NCBI GenBank assembly: GCA_942493345.1
Contig: OW818695.1
Coordinates: forward strand, 2,294,001 to 2,358,000
Source of the DNA: GWE2-42-39 sp942493345
GTDB lineage: Bacteria > Bacteroidota > Bacteroidia > Bacteroidales > Prolixibacteraceae
DNA length: 64,000 nucleotides
Direction: 5' to 3'
Made by a program: the position numbers and the translations under genes. Each line of letters begins with the position of its first letter. Within the stretch, counting starts at the first letter, position 1. Shown here piece after piece: positions 26,081-34,332 of the stretch. Under the pieces are notes generated by a model. It made no database searches and was not told the DNA's origin. It worked only from the letters and a program-made list of their open reading frames with translations.

Positions 26081-26343
26081 GTTTTTTTAATTCTTGGGGT
26101 AAATAATTTTTTAGAATCTGCAGGGCAGAAGATAAAGGGACAACATAAACTGCAATAGGCTACAGCCGACTGACGGCAACCAATGCAACGAGTATCATCA
26201 TGCACCTGTTTTTTACATCTCGCTGCAAAATCCTGCATTTCGCCGGGATAAATGGCATCCGTTATATATTCCCATAGGCTTTTTGTTTTAAGTGGATCAA
26301 AACTTTTTTTGGGGTGCAAGACCCGAAAAGTTAAATTAACCAT
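26077..26343 (-). CDS. orf88: small cysteine-rich protein overlapping cas9
   Basis: The 88-residue protein begins inside the last codons of cas9 (13-nt overlap, 26331-26343) and ends in a 4-nt ATGA overlap with orf218. Seven Cys cluster in the second half: C43, C53-x2-C56, C64-x2-C67, C68 and C73, plus His48. Two CxxC knuckles suggest a zinc ribbon or treble-clef-like metal site. The N-terminal half holds hydrophobic and aromatic residues (LWEYITDAIYPGEMQDFAARC). I do not recognise a family. The tight coupling on both sides argues for a real gene rather than chance. Confidence 0.65.
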   Translation of the reverse strand: MVNLTFRVLHPKKSFDPLKTKSLWEYITDAIYPGEMQDFAARCKKQVHDDTRCIGCRQSAVAYCSLCCPFIFCPADSKKLFTPRIKKT

Positions 26344-29300
26344 TTTAGTTCACCAACAGACGAAATTTCAAATTCATATCCCTCAACTAAAAAATTAAAT
26401 TTTGAAGGACTGAGTAAAAGTTTTGGAAATGGATTTTCAAAGTCAACATATGATTCCCCATTTACTAATGATTTTGGAGCTTTTTGATCAAATTCTTCTT
26501 CAAAATCACTTTTTAGTTTTTCATCATTTTTAGCTTCCTGATGATATTTAAAAGTAATTCGACCATCCTTATTCATTTTTACTACCTTATATAATCTTTT
26601 CTTTGCCAATTCATTTGTTGCCTTTTTGTTTTTTACTTTTAATTCTTCAGGATTTTGAGCCCAAAACAATACGAGGATCCCTGTTTTTATAAGGTATTTC
26701 ATATGGTTACCAGACTTTGGATGATTTCCAGGAATCGGATTTTCTTCCAACTTCCCTGTGAAATATTCTCCAGCTTTTATATTATTAATAATTAGAAAAT
26801 CTCGTTTTATACCTCCATTTTTGTCCATCCCCTCATATATTGCCATAGCATAATTCCCATCGTTTACAAAATGACTATACCTTTTATATTCCTTTTTGGA
26901 CAAGTCACGATTCTTCTTGATAAACAGTGGTTCTGTTACTGTAGGTGCAATGCAACGAACTTTTCTTATTGGAGTATAACTGCCATCTTTATTTGAAATA
27001 TGATATAATTTTGAAAGTTTATTTCTTAGTTCATCAACTACAATTTTTATTGCTGCAATTTCTTCCGGGATTTCTGAATTATTAAGGACTTTTTCAGCTT
27101 TTTCAAGTTCCTTTCTTAAAATAGTTTCCACCTTCTTATCCCTTTCAACAATTCCTCTAATAGAGTCGTCAACAATATTATTAATGTCTGATGTAGTTAT
27201 GGAGTCAATGGGTTTTCGTACTACATAAAGCACCTTTTTCTCAAACTCTCCTTTCTGTGTGATTAGCTTACGCTTTATTGCCCCGTAATTAGTTTCTTTA
27301 TGCAGTGCCCCTCTCACAGTATCTCCTTTCTGGTAAATTGGCTTGCCCTCCTGGGTGTACTGCTTTTTTCCCCGTTTGCGCAAAATCTTTTTGCTTTGCT
27401 TGGGCAATACATCCGGGGTGTAGTGCGAGATCAATACTTCGTCCTCTATCTTTTTCATATCTTCAGGAAAAGTAGGCCAGGGCTTATCGAACTGTGGCTT
27501 TTCTTTCATATTAGCCTGCCAGTATTCTTCCCAATCGTGGTAAAAACGGGCCAAGGCCTCGTAATTCTCTTTAGTAATACAGGCAATGGTAATTGCATCG
27601 ATACAATGGTGTATATGGTTTACCCGTTCCTTTTTCCCGTATTCATCCTGCAATCCCCACAGCTTGCGAAAATCGGCAACAGTATTCCCTTTTACCGTGT
27701 ACACTTTGCCAAAAAGCGTTTGCAAATACAAACGCGAATACTTGGTGATAATACCCGTATCGACCAACTGGCTGTTTTTAAACCCATCGGGCACATCTTT
27801 CATGGCAAACCGACGATACTTGTCGCGCCAGTAGTTGTATTCGAAAACAAGTTTATGCCGGGCCTGGATAGCGCTGTCTTTTTGCGCTTTATCGACAGCC
27901 CCTTTGGCTCTTCTCACTGCTTTTTGGATTTGCTTGTCGAGTTCTTCGTATTTTTCTTTCCAGTGTTCAATCCGTGCCAAAATTTCATTGTGATTGCCAA
28001 GTTCAGTGGGTATTTTGTTCCGTTTTACCGCCCGGTTGAAAGTACTTTCGCAAAGCGTTTTGTTCTCCATTGAGTTATCAAGCGATACACTGCGGGGAAT
28101 GGTATGCTCGATATCGAACTCGGGGTTCGCGCCTAAAAATTGATGAAGGCTGATTTCACGCCCGGTATAAATACATTTGTGTTTTTGTTCCTCCCACAAC
28201 TGGTATTTCAGTATCTCATCGTCGGAAGGTACACGGTTGATACCACTCTCGTTAAAATGTTCGGTTATTTTTTCGGAATACGTTTTCCGAAGCCTTTCAC
28301 GTTCATTCTGCCAGCTTTGCAACGCCTTGCGTTCGTTGGCATTTTTCAGGTCGCGGGCCATTTCAATGTGTATTTTGGTAGTGGCATCAACCAATTCATT
28401 TCGGATCAGCTCATTAATTACCTTCCTGAGTTGGTGCAACGCACGCATGGCCATCGGGTTTCTGACCGACGACACCATGGGACTGCCCAGATACAAACGC
28501 CCGTCATTGCCTTTTACCGGCTCTTTGTAAACCTCGATTGCCGACGGATGGTACAGATTTTCGAGCATTTTTTCTTCTGCCCCGAAATTACCGAGGATGA
28601 AATCGTTCACCCGTTCGTCAATACGTTTCACTTTGGTAAACTCGCCGGTTCCCCTGTTCTTTTGCATTTGCTGCCCGAATAAATCCAGAGTTTGCTGCTC
28701 AATGTAGTTGCGTTTCTCTTCGCTAAACGAGGCATAAGTGTTCGGGCCATAGTACGATTTCACCTTTTCAAGAATGTCTTTCCTGAAGAATGGCTTTGCT
28801 TCTTCGCTCCAAACAGCACCTTCTTCCCTGTTGCGTTTTATAATTCCATTCACAATTTCTATTAACTGTTTTTCCTCGTTCTGGGTCTCAATAAGGTTGT
28901 GAATTTCTGTTTTAATGATTTCCCTGTTTTCCTTATTGTTCCAAACATCGGCAGGGACAGCCTTGTGCATGTTGGCCAGAAATACGGCGTGCGAATAAAG
29001 TAAGCCTTCGTTCATATAAGGCGTAATATTATGAATGGCTTTCAGACTAAGCGAAGCATAATCCTGTTTCAAATGTAACTTTAGGTATTCGGCAACCTGT
29101 GCTTCATTTAGGCCGAGGGTGTTGCATGCAAATCCTTTCAGCTTTTCTTCCGAATCGAACGTAAACAAAGCATGCCAGGCATCAATCACTTTTTTCGGAA
29201 GTTCTCCGTTTTCGTTTTTCACAAAAATGTATTCATCCGTCACGAATTCGTTGCCAAATATTTCTTTTAACCGGGCTGAAACCGGACAGCCACTTACGGT

Positions 29301-30356
29301 GGTATTCATCGGAAAATTGAACAGCCAGTCTTCGGGGTACTTTTCTTTGATCTTATAAAATTTGTACTGATGTCTGGGCGCCAACTGTTTGGCAATGTCT
29401 TCAAAATCGAAATGGTCTTTACTTTTTCTAAAAAATACAGGCCTGATTTTCAACCTCTCTGCGGCATTCAATTCCCGCAATTTTTCGTCACCGGGTGTTT
29501 TTATCCGGATGTTGTTGATGAAGCACAACATCCGGTATTCCTCGAATTCGGGGCGCGAAACAGCACAACGGGGTTTCTTCGGCTCAAATACACATTTACC
29601 AATACTGCCTTTTTGCGATTTTAAAGGACGCTGATAAAAAATAGCCTTCTTGAGTTGCTCCATTATCCCGGCAGGGATTTCCTGAAAACGGCATATTCGC
29701 TCAAATTCATCCAGGTAGTGTGCTTCACGATGCGTATACCGGCCTCTTATTTTTTCGTTTTGTCGATACAGACTGTAGAAATACTGGCCTAATGTTTTTT
29801 CTCCTTTGGCAACCGATATTTCTTCAATTTCTTTTTTTACCGCTCCGTCGCTTTCTTTTGTTCCTTCGAGCCGGTTGCTCAAAAAGCCACGTCGTTGTGC
29901 CATGTGATAAAAAGCCCGCCCCAGCATAAAGCGTTCTGTTTCGTTGGTTAGGTCCATTTTTTGCTCAACAGCTAAAGCCCGGTAATGGTAGGGATTCTTT
30001 TGTGTTGCCTCGTCGGTTTTTTGCCAGTTCATAAAGGCTTCGTTAACCGGATATTGCTTTTTGTACCGCCAGTTGTTTAGTTCCGGTATCGATAATGCGG
30101 GGCAATAGTCACAGGACGACAATACCTTCAGTGTTGCAATCTTGCGGAGTTTGCGGCGGTATTTCAATCGCCGGGCACTACGGAAACTTGTCCGTTCTGC
30201 GGCCTTAGAACTTTCAATTCCCTTTTCAATTTTAACTCCTTCCTGAAAGATGCGGACACCTTTCCCGATTAGCTGAAAATCGCTGTCGCGTTCTTTTTCT
30301 ACAATCGCCCAGCCAATGCTGTTGGTGCCAAGGTCAAGTCCTAATATTTTGCCCAT
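26331..30356 (-). CDS. cas9: CRISPR-associated endonuclease Cas9 (type II-C, large form)
   Basis: Cas9 cuts DNA matching its crRNA, guided by the crRNA:tracrRNA duplex. RuvC-I holds Asp8 (LGLDLGTNSIGWAI); the Arg-rich bridge helix is RTSFRSARRLKYRRKLRK; RuvC-II holds Glu665 (IHIEMARD); HNH holds His751 (EFDIEHTIPRS) with a following Asn in MENKTL; RuvC-III holds His917 and Asp920 (HHCIDAITIA). All catalytic residues are present. At 1341 residues it is longer than compact II-C enzymes such as those of Neisseria, as is common in Bacteroidota. The DNA for roughly residues 1019-1341 (WED/PAM-interacting part) is far more AT-rich than the rest. Confidence 0.98.
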   Translation of the reverse strand: MGKILGLDLGTNSIGWAIVEKERDSDFQLIGKGVRIFQEGVKIEKGIESSKAAERTSFRSARRLKYRRKLRKIATLKVLSSCDYCPALSIPELNNWRYKKQYPVNEAFMNWQKTDEATQKNPYHYRALAVEQKMDLTNETERFMLGRAFYHMAQRRGFLSNRLEGTKESDGAVKKEIEEISVAKGEKTLGQYFYSLYRQNEKIRGRYTHREAHYLDEFERICRFQEIPAGIMEQLKKAIFYQRPLKSQKGSIGKCVFEPKKPRCAVSRPEFEEYRMLCFINNIRIKTPGDEKLRELNAAERLKIRPVFFRKSKDHFDFEDIAKQLAPRHQYKFYKIKEKYPEDWLFNFPMNTTVSGCPVSARLKEIFGNEFVTDEYIFVKNENGELPKKVIDAWHALFTFDSEEKLKGFACNTLGLNEAQVAEYLKLHLKQDYASLSLKAIHNITPYMNEGLLYSHAVFLANMHKAVPADVWNNKENREIIKTEIHNLIETQNEEKQLIEIVNGIIKRNREEGAVWSEEAKPFFRKDILEKVKSYYGPNTYASFSEEKRNYIEQQTLDLFGQQMQKNRGTGEFTKVKRIDERVNDFILGNFGAEEKMLENLYHPSAIEVYKEPVKGNDGRLYLGSPMVSSVRNPMAMRALHQLRKVINELIRNELVDATTKIHIEMARDLKNANERKALQSWQNERERLRKTYSEKITEHFNESGINRVPSDDEILKYQLWEEQKHKCIYTGREISLHQFLGANPEFDIEHTIPRSVSLDNSMENKTLCESTFNRAVKRNKIPTELGNHNEILARIEHWKEKYEELDKQIQKAVRRAKGAVDKAQKDSAIQARHKLVFEYNYWRDKYRRFAMKDVPDGFKNSQLVDTGIITKYSRLYLQTLFGKVYTVKGNTVADFRKLWGLQDEYGKKERVNHIHHCIDAITIACITKENYEALARFYHDWEEYWQANMKEKPQFDKPWPTFPEDMKKIEDEVLISHYTPDVLPKQSKKILRKRGKKQYTQEGKPIYQKGDTVRGALHKETNYGAIKRKLITQKGEFEKKVLYVVRKPIDSITTSDINNIVDDSIRGIVERDKKVETILRKELEKAEKVLNNSEIPEEIAAIKIVVDELRNKLSKLYHISNKDGSYTPIRKVRCIAPTVTEPLFIKKNRDLSKKEYKRYSHFVNDGNYAMAIYEGMDKNGGIKRDFLIINNIKAGEYFTGKLEENPIPGNHPKSGNHMKYLIKTGILVLFWAQNPEELKVKNKKATNELAKKRLYKVVKMNKDGRITFKYHQEAKNDEKLKSDFEEEFDQKAPKSLVNGESYVDFENPFPKLLLSPSKFNFLVEGYEFEISSVGELKWLI

Positions 30357-30382
30357 ACGTTTGGTTATTTATTGTTTTGCTA

Positions 30383-30413
30383 TTGACATCTATTGTAATA
30401 TTACCTATCTTCG
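30383..30413 (+). promoter_or_regulatory. tracrRNA promoter
   Basis: TTG (30383-30385), 20 nt, then TATCTTCG (30406-30413), one base from the TAnnTTTG consensus. The expected start near 30420 precedes the anti-repeat by about 13 nt. It lies between the cas9 start and the tracrRNA, on the opposite strand to cas9. Confidence 0.7.
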
Positions 30414-30419
30414 CTCACA

Positions 30420-30510
30420 TAACACGAGAATTCAATTTTACATCTTATCACAATAAGGCTATATGCCGAAGGTAACAAGACCTATACTCCCGCTTCGGTG
30501 GGAGTTTTTA
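30420..30510 (+). ncRNA. tracrRNA
   Basis: The anti-repeat at 30433-30453 pairs with the crRNA-strand repeat: GATGTAAAATTG and TTGTG pair fully around a short bulge, with 19 of 24 positions identical to the plus-strand repeat end. A nexus-like GGC-TATAT-GCC hairpin (30457-30467) follows. The terminator hairpin ACTCCCGC-TTCG-GTGGGAGT (30486-30505) and a T-run end the RNA. It is about 90 nt and divergent from cas9. Exact ends are inferred from the promoter and terminator. Confidence 0.9.
30486..30509 (+). terminator. tracrRNA intrinsic terminator
   Basis: An 8-bp stem closed by a UUCG tetraloop (one G-U pair), followed by TTTTT. It is also the 3' hairpin of the tracrRNA that Cas9 is expected to bind. 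Confidence 0.9.
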
Positions 30511-30833
30511 GTTATAAATACCTTTGTTTTTGTTGGTTGTGTACATTTCGAGCAGATAAACAATTAAATGTACAATAATTCTCCTTTTATGTCAAGGATG
30601 ATTTTCAATAAAATTTTCAGGATGCAATAGAGGCAACCTCACTCAGCCATAAACCATAGCTGGTATATGAAAAACAGCCGAAACCAAACGCTGTATCGAA
30701 ACCTTTCAGAGTCTTTATGACCTGAAAGAGTTTTATATGGAACCCAGTGGCTGAAAAGAATTTCCAATCCATTCGGATAAAATCAAAATTCCTTTTATCT
30801 TACCACCAACATTTTGCCGTTTAATATTGGGAT
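30511..30833. other. 323-nt region between tracrRNA and ppk1
   Basis: No gene is seen. It holds an inverted repeat TGTACATTT (30540-30548) / AAATGTACA (30566-30574), which could be an operator, and REP-like copy D at 30703-30728. The sequence just before the ppk1 ATG is AT-rich, with no consensus promoter that I trust. Confidence 0.5.
30703..30728. repeat. REP-like hairpin copy D (inverted, beyond tracrRNA)
   Basis: CTTTCAG (30703-30709) pairs with CTGAAAG (30722-30728), with an inner GTC/GAC. Compared with the reverse complement of copy B it differs at 5 of 32 aligned positions, and the stem G-C to A-T change is compensated on the other arm. Orientation is opposite to copies A-C. Confidence 0.65.
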
Positions 30834-33236
30834 ATGGCTTTATCGAAGAAATATATCAATCGCGAAATCAGTTGGCTGTCGTTTAACGAACGAGTGTTGC
30901 AGGAAGCAGCCGATCCGGCGGTTCCGCTTTTCGAACGCATCCGCTTTATCGGCATTTTCTCGAACAACCTCGATGAGTTTTTCCGGGTGAGGGTGGCCAC
31001 CGTGCGCCGCATGGTGGAATACGGGAAGGACGAAGAAACCCTGCTGGGGAATTTCACCCCGCAGGAATTACACGACGAAATCAACAATGTGGTGATTCTT
31101 CAGCAGGAAAAAACACAGGAAATTTTTCACAATATTTTGGAAGAAATGGAGGGAGAGGGTATTTTCAGGGTCAACGAAAAGCAACTCACCCACATTCAGG
31201 GTATTTTTGTGCGCAAATATTTTCACCAGAAAGTACTACCCAACCTGGTTCCCATCATGCTGAGCAAAGACCGGAAGTTTCCGTACCTGCGCGACCGCTC
31301 GGTTTACCTGGCCGTGAAACTTTCGAAAAAGCTAAAACCCGAAAGATTTTCGTATGCCCTGATCCGCATTCCCAGCCGATCGGTTCCCCGCTTTTTAGTG
31401 CTTCCCGAAGTGGGTAAAAAGAAATACTGGATGATGCTCGACGATGTGATCCGCTATTGTTTGAACGATATTTTCCCAATTTTCAATTACGATAAATTTG
31501 AAGCTTACACGCTGAAAGTAACCCGCGATGCCGAACTTGATATCGACGATGATATTTCAAAAAGTTTCATCGAAAAAATGGAAGCCAGCCTCAAACAGCG
31601 CAAAAAAGGAACGCCGGTGCGGCTGATCCACGATGAGGAAATCCCTGCCGACCTAGTGGAATTTATTGTCCGGAAAATGAAAATCGATGACGTTGAAAAA
31701 ACCCAGCCGGGCGGGCGTTATCACAATCAGAAAGATTTCATGGATTTCCCGGAGATCGGGAAAAAGAGACATTATTACCAGAAACTGCCCCCCATTCCGC
31801 ACAAAGATTTGTATTCGCACGAAAGCATCCTGAAACAAATGCGGAAGAAGGACATCATGCTGCATTATCCGTACCAGAGTTTTTCGCATTTCATCGATTT
31901 GCTGCGCGAAGCTGCCATCGACCCAAAAGTGGTTGAAATTGGCATCACCATCTACCGGGTAGCTGATAGTTCGAAGGTGATGAACGCCCTGTTGAATGCC
32001 ATCCGGAACGGAAAAAAAGTAACCGTTGTGGTTGAGCTTCAGGCCCGTTTCGACGAAGAATCGAATATTTACTGGTCAAATAAATTGCAGGAAGAAGGTG
32101 CCCAGGTAATCAATGGGATTCCGGGATTGAAAGTACACAGCAAATTGCTTCTCATCAAAAGGGAAGAAAAAAACGGGTACCGCAATTACGCCTATGTAGG
32201 CACCGGCAATTTCCACGAAGAAACAGCCCGGGTGTATGCCGACGATGGCCTGCTCACCGGCGACCCGCGTATTGCCAACGAAGTGGCCCGTGTTTTCGAT
32301 GTATTTCGACAGCCATTTCAGAGTTGTCAGTTCGATTATTTGGTGGTCAGCCCTTTTCTTATGCGCGACTTTTTTTGCCGGATGATCGACCGGGAAATTG
32401 AATTCGCAAAAGAAGGAAAACGGGCTTACATGATCCTGAAAATGAATAGCCTGATCGACGTTGGCATGATGGACAAGTTGTACGAAGCAAGCGGCGCCGG
32501 GGTTAAAATTAATTTAATTATCCGCGGTATTTACGGGTTGAAAACCGACGACGAGGAACTGAGTAAAAACATTGAGGCCATCAGCATCGTGGACAAATAC
32601 CTCGAACATTCGCGCGTTTTTCTCTTTGGGAATGGCGGCGATGAACGTATTTTTATTTCTTCGGCCGACTGGATGCCCCGCAATATCAACCGGCGGATCG
32701 AAGTTGCCTGCCCCGTTTTTTCAAACGAAATAAAAGAAGAACTCCGGCAAATGCTGAAAATTCAGTTGAAGGACAATTCGAAAGCCCGAATTTTAGATAA
32801 CAATCTATCGAATAATTACAACCGACAGAATATCGAAACAAGGTTCCGTGCACAGGAAGATTATTACAATTACATCAAACATCAGCACCATATTTCAATG
32901 AAAATTTACCACAATCCGCGCTGTGAAAAAAGCCGTGAAGGGCTGAAATATCTCGAAGAACGGGGCTACGAAATACAAATAGTAAATTACATGCGCGATG
33001 GTATTTCAGTTGATGAACTCCGCACTATTCTGAAGCGTACCCATTTGCCGGTGGACGAACTGATCCGCAAACAGGAACCATTGTACAAGGAACAATACAA
33101 AGACAAGATTCTGAGCGATGAAGAATGGCTGGCTGTTCTTTCCGAAAATCCGCGTTTACTGCAACGTCCCATTGTAATCAACGGCAACCGGAGCGTGCTG
33201 GCGCAGCCGCCAAACGAAGTCGACCGGATTGTATAA
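30834..33236 (+). CDS. ppk1: polyphosphate kinase 1 fused to an ArsC/Spx-like domain
   Basis: PPK1 reversibly makes long-chain polyphosphate from ATP at the inner membrane. Residues 1-688 form the kinase: N-terminal INREISWLSFNERVLQEA, the phosphorylated His435 in KVHSKLLLI, and GTGNFHEETARVYADDGLLT. From residue 689 a complete ArsC-family thioredoxin-fold domain follows in the same frame: KIYHNPRCEKSREGLKYLEE with Cys697, then RPIVINGNRSVLAQPP. The Cys-x-x-Ser matches arsenate reductase-like and Spx/YffB proteins. An ATG at 32898 could in principle start the second domain alone, but no stop separates them. The 800-residue fusion is unusual against the ~690-residue family norm. Confidence 0.93.
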   Translation: MALSKKYINREISWLSFNERVLQEAADPAVPLFERIRFIGIFSNNLDEFFRVRVATVRRMVEYGKDEETLLGNFTPQELHDEINNVVILQQEKTQEIFHNILEEMEGEGIFRVNEKQLTHIQGIFVRKYFHQKVLPNLVPIMLSKDRKFPYLRDRSVYLAVKLSKKLKPERFSYALIRIPSRSVPRFLVLPEVGKKKYWMMLDDVIRYCLNDIFPIFNYDKFEAYTLKVTRDAELDIDDDISKSFIEKMEASLKQRKKGTPVRLIHDEEIPADLVEFIVRKMKIDDVEKTQPGGRYHNQKDFMDFPEIGKKRHYYQKLPPIPHKDLYSHESILKQMRKKDIMLHYPYQSFSHFIDLLREAAIDPKVVEIGITIYRVADSSKVMNALLNAIRNGKKVTVVVELQARFDEESNIYWSNKLQEEGAQVINGIPGLKVHSKLLLIKREEKNGYRNYAYVGTGNFHEETARVYADDGLLTGDPRIANEVARVFDVFRQPFQSCQFDYLVVSPFLMRDFFCRMIDREIEFAKEGKRAYMILKMNSLIDVGMMDKLYEASGAGVKINLIIRGIYGLKTDDEELSKNIEAISIVDKYLEHSRVFLFGNGGDERIFISSADWMPRNINRRIEVACPVFSNEIKEELRQMLKIQLKDNSKARILDNNLSNNYNRQNIETRFRAQEDYYNYIKHQHHISMKIYHNPRCEKSREGLKYLEERGYEIQIVNYMRDGISVDELRTILKRTHLPVDELIRKQEPLYKEQYKDKILSDEEWLAVLSENPRLLQRPIVINGNRSVLAQPPNEVDRIV

Positions 33237-33239
33237 TCA

Positions 33240-34028
33240 CTACCCGATTTTCGATTGCAGACTTTTTATTTCTTTCCCGAGAGTCTGTTTTTTCTTCAGT
33301 AAAGAAGAAAATGTCAACACATCGCGGGCAGCTTCTTTATCGTAATCTTCAAGCACGATAAAAAACTGTTGTTTCCCTAGGAAAACGGCTTTCAGCTTGC
33401 GGTCGGGATGGTCGGCGATAAACTGGATTACCCCGTTGTCCTTGCCGTTCCGGTAACTTACTTTTTCCCAAATATAATTCATGAAATCGCTGTGGTGGTT
33501 GTTCGGGTCGTCCAATCCAATGTCCTCCGTTTTTGCCTGAAGATCCCCGTCGTAAACCCGGAACCCGGTGTGATCGAGCCACTGCTGACCGTAATAATTG
33601 CTCGACATGTACAGGTTTCCCAATTCATCAAGATGAAACTGGATGTACGATTTATTCCAGCGCTGGTCGAAATTCTGACGTTTGTGAATGTATTGCGTAT
33701 AGCGGTCGAATTCGGTTTTTTCAGCAATAAATTTCGGCTCCACTCGCGCAATTCGGGCCAAAACCGAGTCAAGTTCGGTTTGCTTTCTGAAAACAATTTC
33801 AGAATAGATTTTCTTTTTCTGCTGATCGGCTGTCCCAACAACTTCAACAGCGGCTGGATATATTTTCCGAATCGAATCGAGATGAGCCAGCGCAGCTGAT
33901 GTATCGCCTTTCTGATAAAGAGATTCAGCCAACGACAATCGTTTGGCCGCCTGTTTTTCATACGATTCGCCGCACGAAAACAAAAATATTGCCAACAGGG
34001 CAAATGTAAAAATCCGAGAGTATTTCAT
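33240..34028 (-). CDS. hypothetical lipoprotein, 262 aa
   Basis: The signal ends in lipobox LFSC (MKYSRIFTFALLAIFLFSC). An N-terminal TPR-like helical hairpin follows (EKQAAKRLSLAESLYQKGDTSAALAHLDSIRKIYP), then a mixed domain with coiled-coil at about residues 85-125 and a C-terminal helix pair (VLTFSSLLKKKQTLGKEIKSLQSKIG). No family recognised. It is convergent with ppk1 (4 nt apart) and probably anchored in the periplasm. Confidence 0.7.
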   Translation of the reverse strand: MKYSRIFTFALLAIFLFSCGESYEKQAAKRLSLAESLYQKGDTSAALAHLDSIRKIYPAAVEVVGTADQQKKKIYSEIVFRKQTELDSVLARIARVEPKFIAEKTEFDRYTQYIHKRQNFDQRWNKSYIQFHLDELGNLYMSSNYYGQQWLDHTGFRVYDGDLQAKTEDIGLDDPNNHHSDFMNYIWEKVSYRNGKDNGVIQFIADHPDRKLKAVFLGKQQFFIVLEDYDKEAARDVLTFSSLLKKKQTLGKEIKSLQSKIG

Positions 34029-34332
34029 ATGTTTATTTTTTCAATTCAGGTTTCTGCAATTCTCGTATATTGCCAAATCTCTTTTATCAACTTCGGCAAC
34101 GGATGGAACTCCCAATAATTATCCTCCGGTGTAAGCAAAATTGCGATCATGGTCGTTTCATTGTGTTCCTATTTTTTTTGATGTCCGTTTATATGACAAA
34201 GTAAATTAATAGTTTAAAAGAAAGGAAACAAATCCGGTAGTTTTTCCGGCCCAACTTCCATTCCCCGGGGTAAAATTAATGCTGTCAACAATAGTTTTTT
34301 TCTATCTTTAGTGAGAAATAAACAGAAAAAAC
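34029..34332. other. 304-nt intergenic region upstream of oxyR
   Basis: No gene. The only promoter-like element is TATCTTTA (34303-34310), one base off the -7 consensus, about 20 nt before the oxyR ATG; no -33 TTG is placed correctly. Nothing else stands out. Confidence 0.4.

Noticed and set aside
26331..30356. Subtype II-A or II-B assignment from the large Cas9 size
   Set aside because: No csn2 or cas4 is present, and the gene order with only cas1 and cas2 fits II-C; large II-C Cas9 proteins are common in Bacteroidota.
32898..33236. Separate arsC-like gene downstream of ppk1
   Set aside because: The frame is continuous from ppk1 with no stop and no ribosome-binding site before ATG 32898, so a fusion is the simpler reading; an internal start remains possible.
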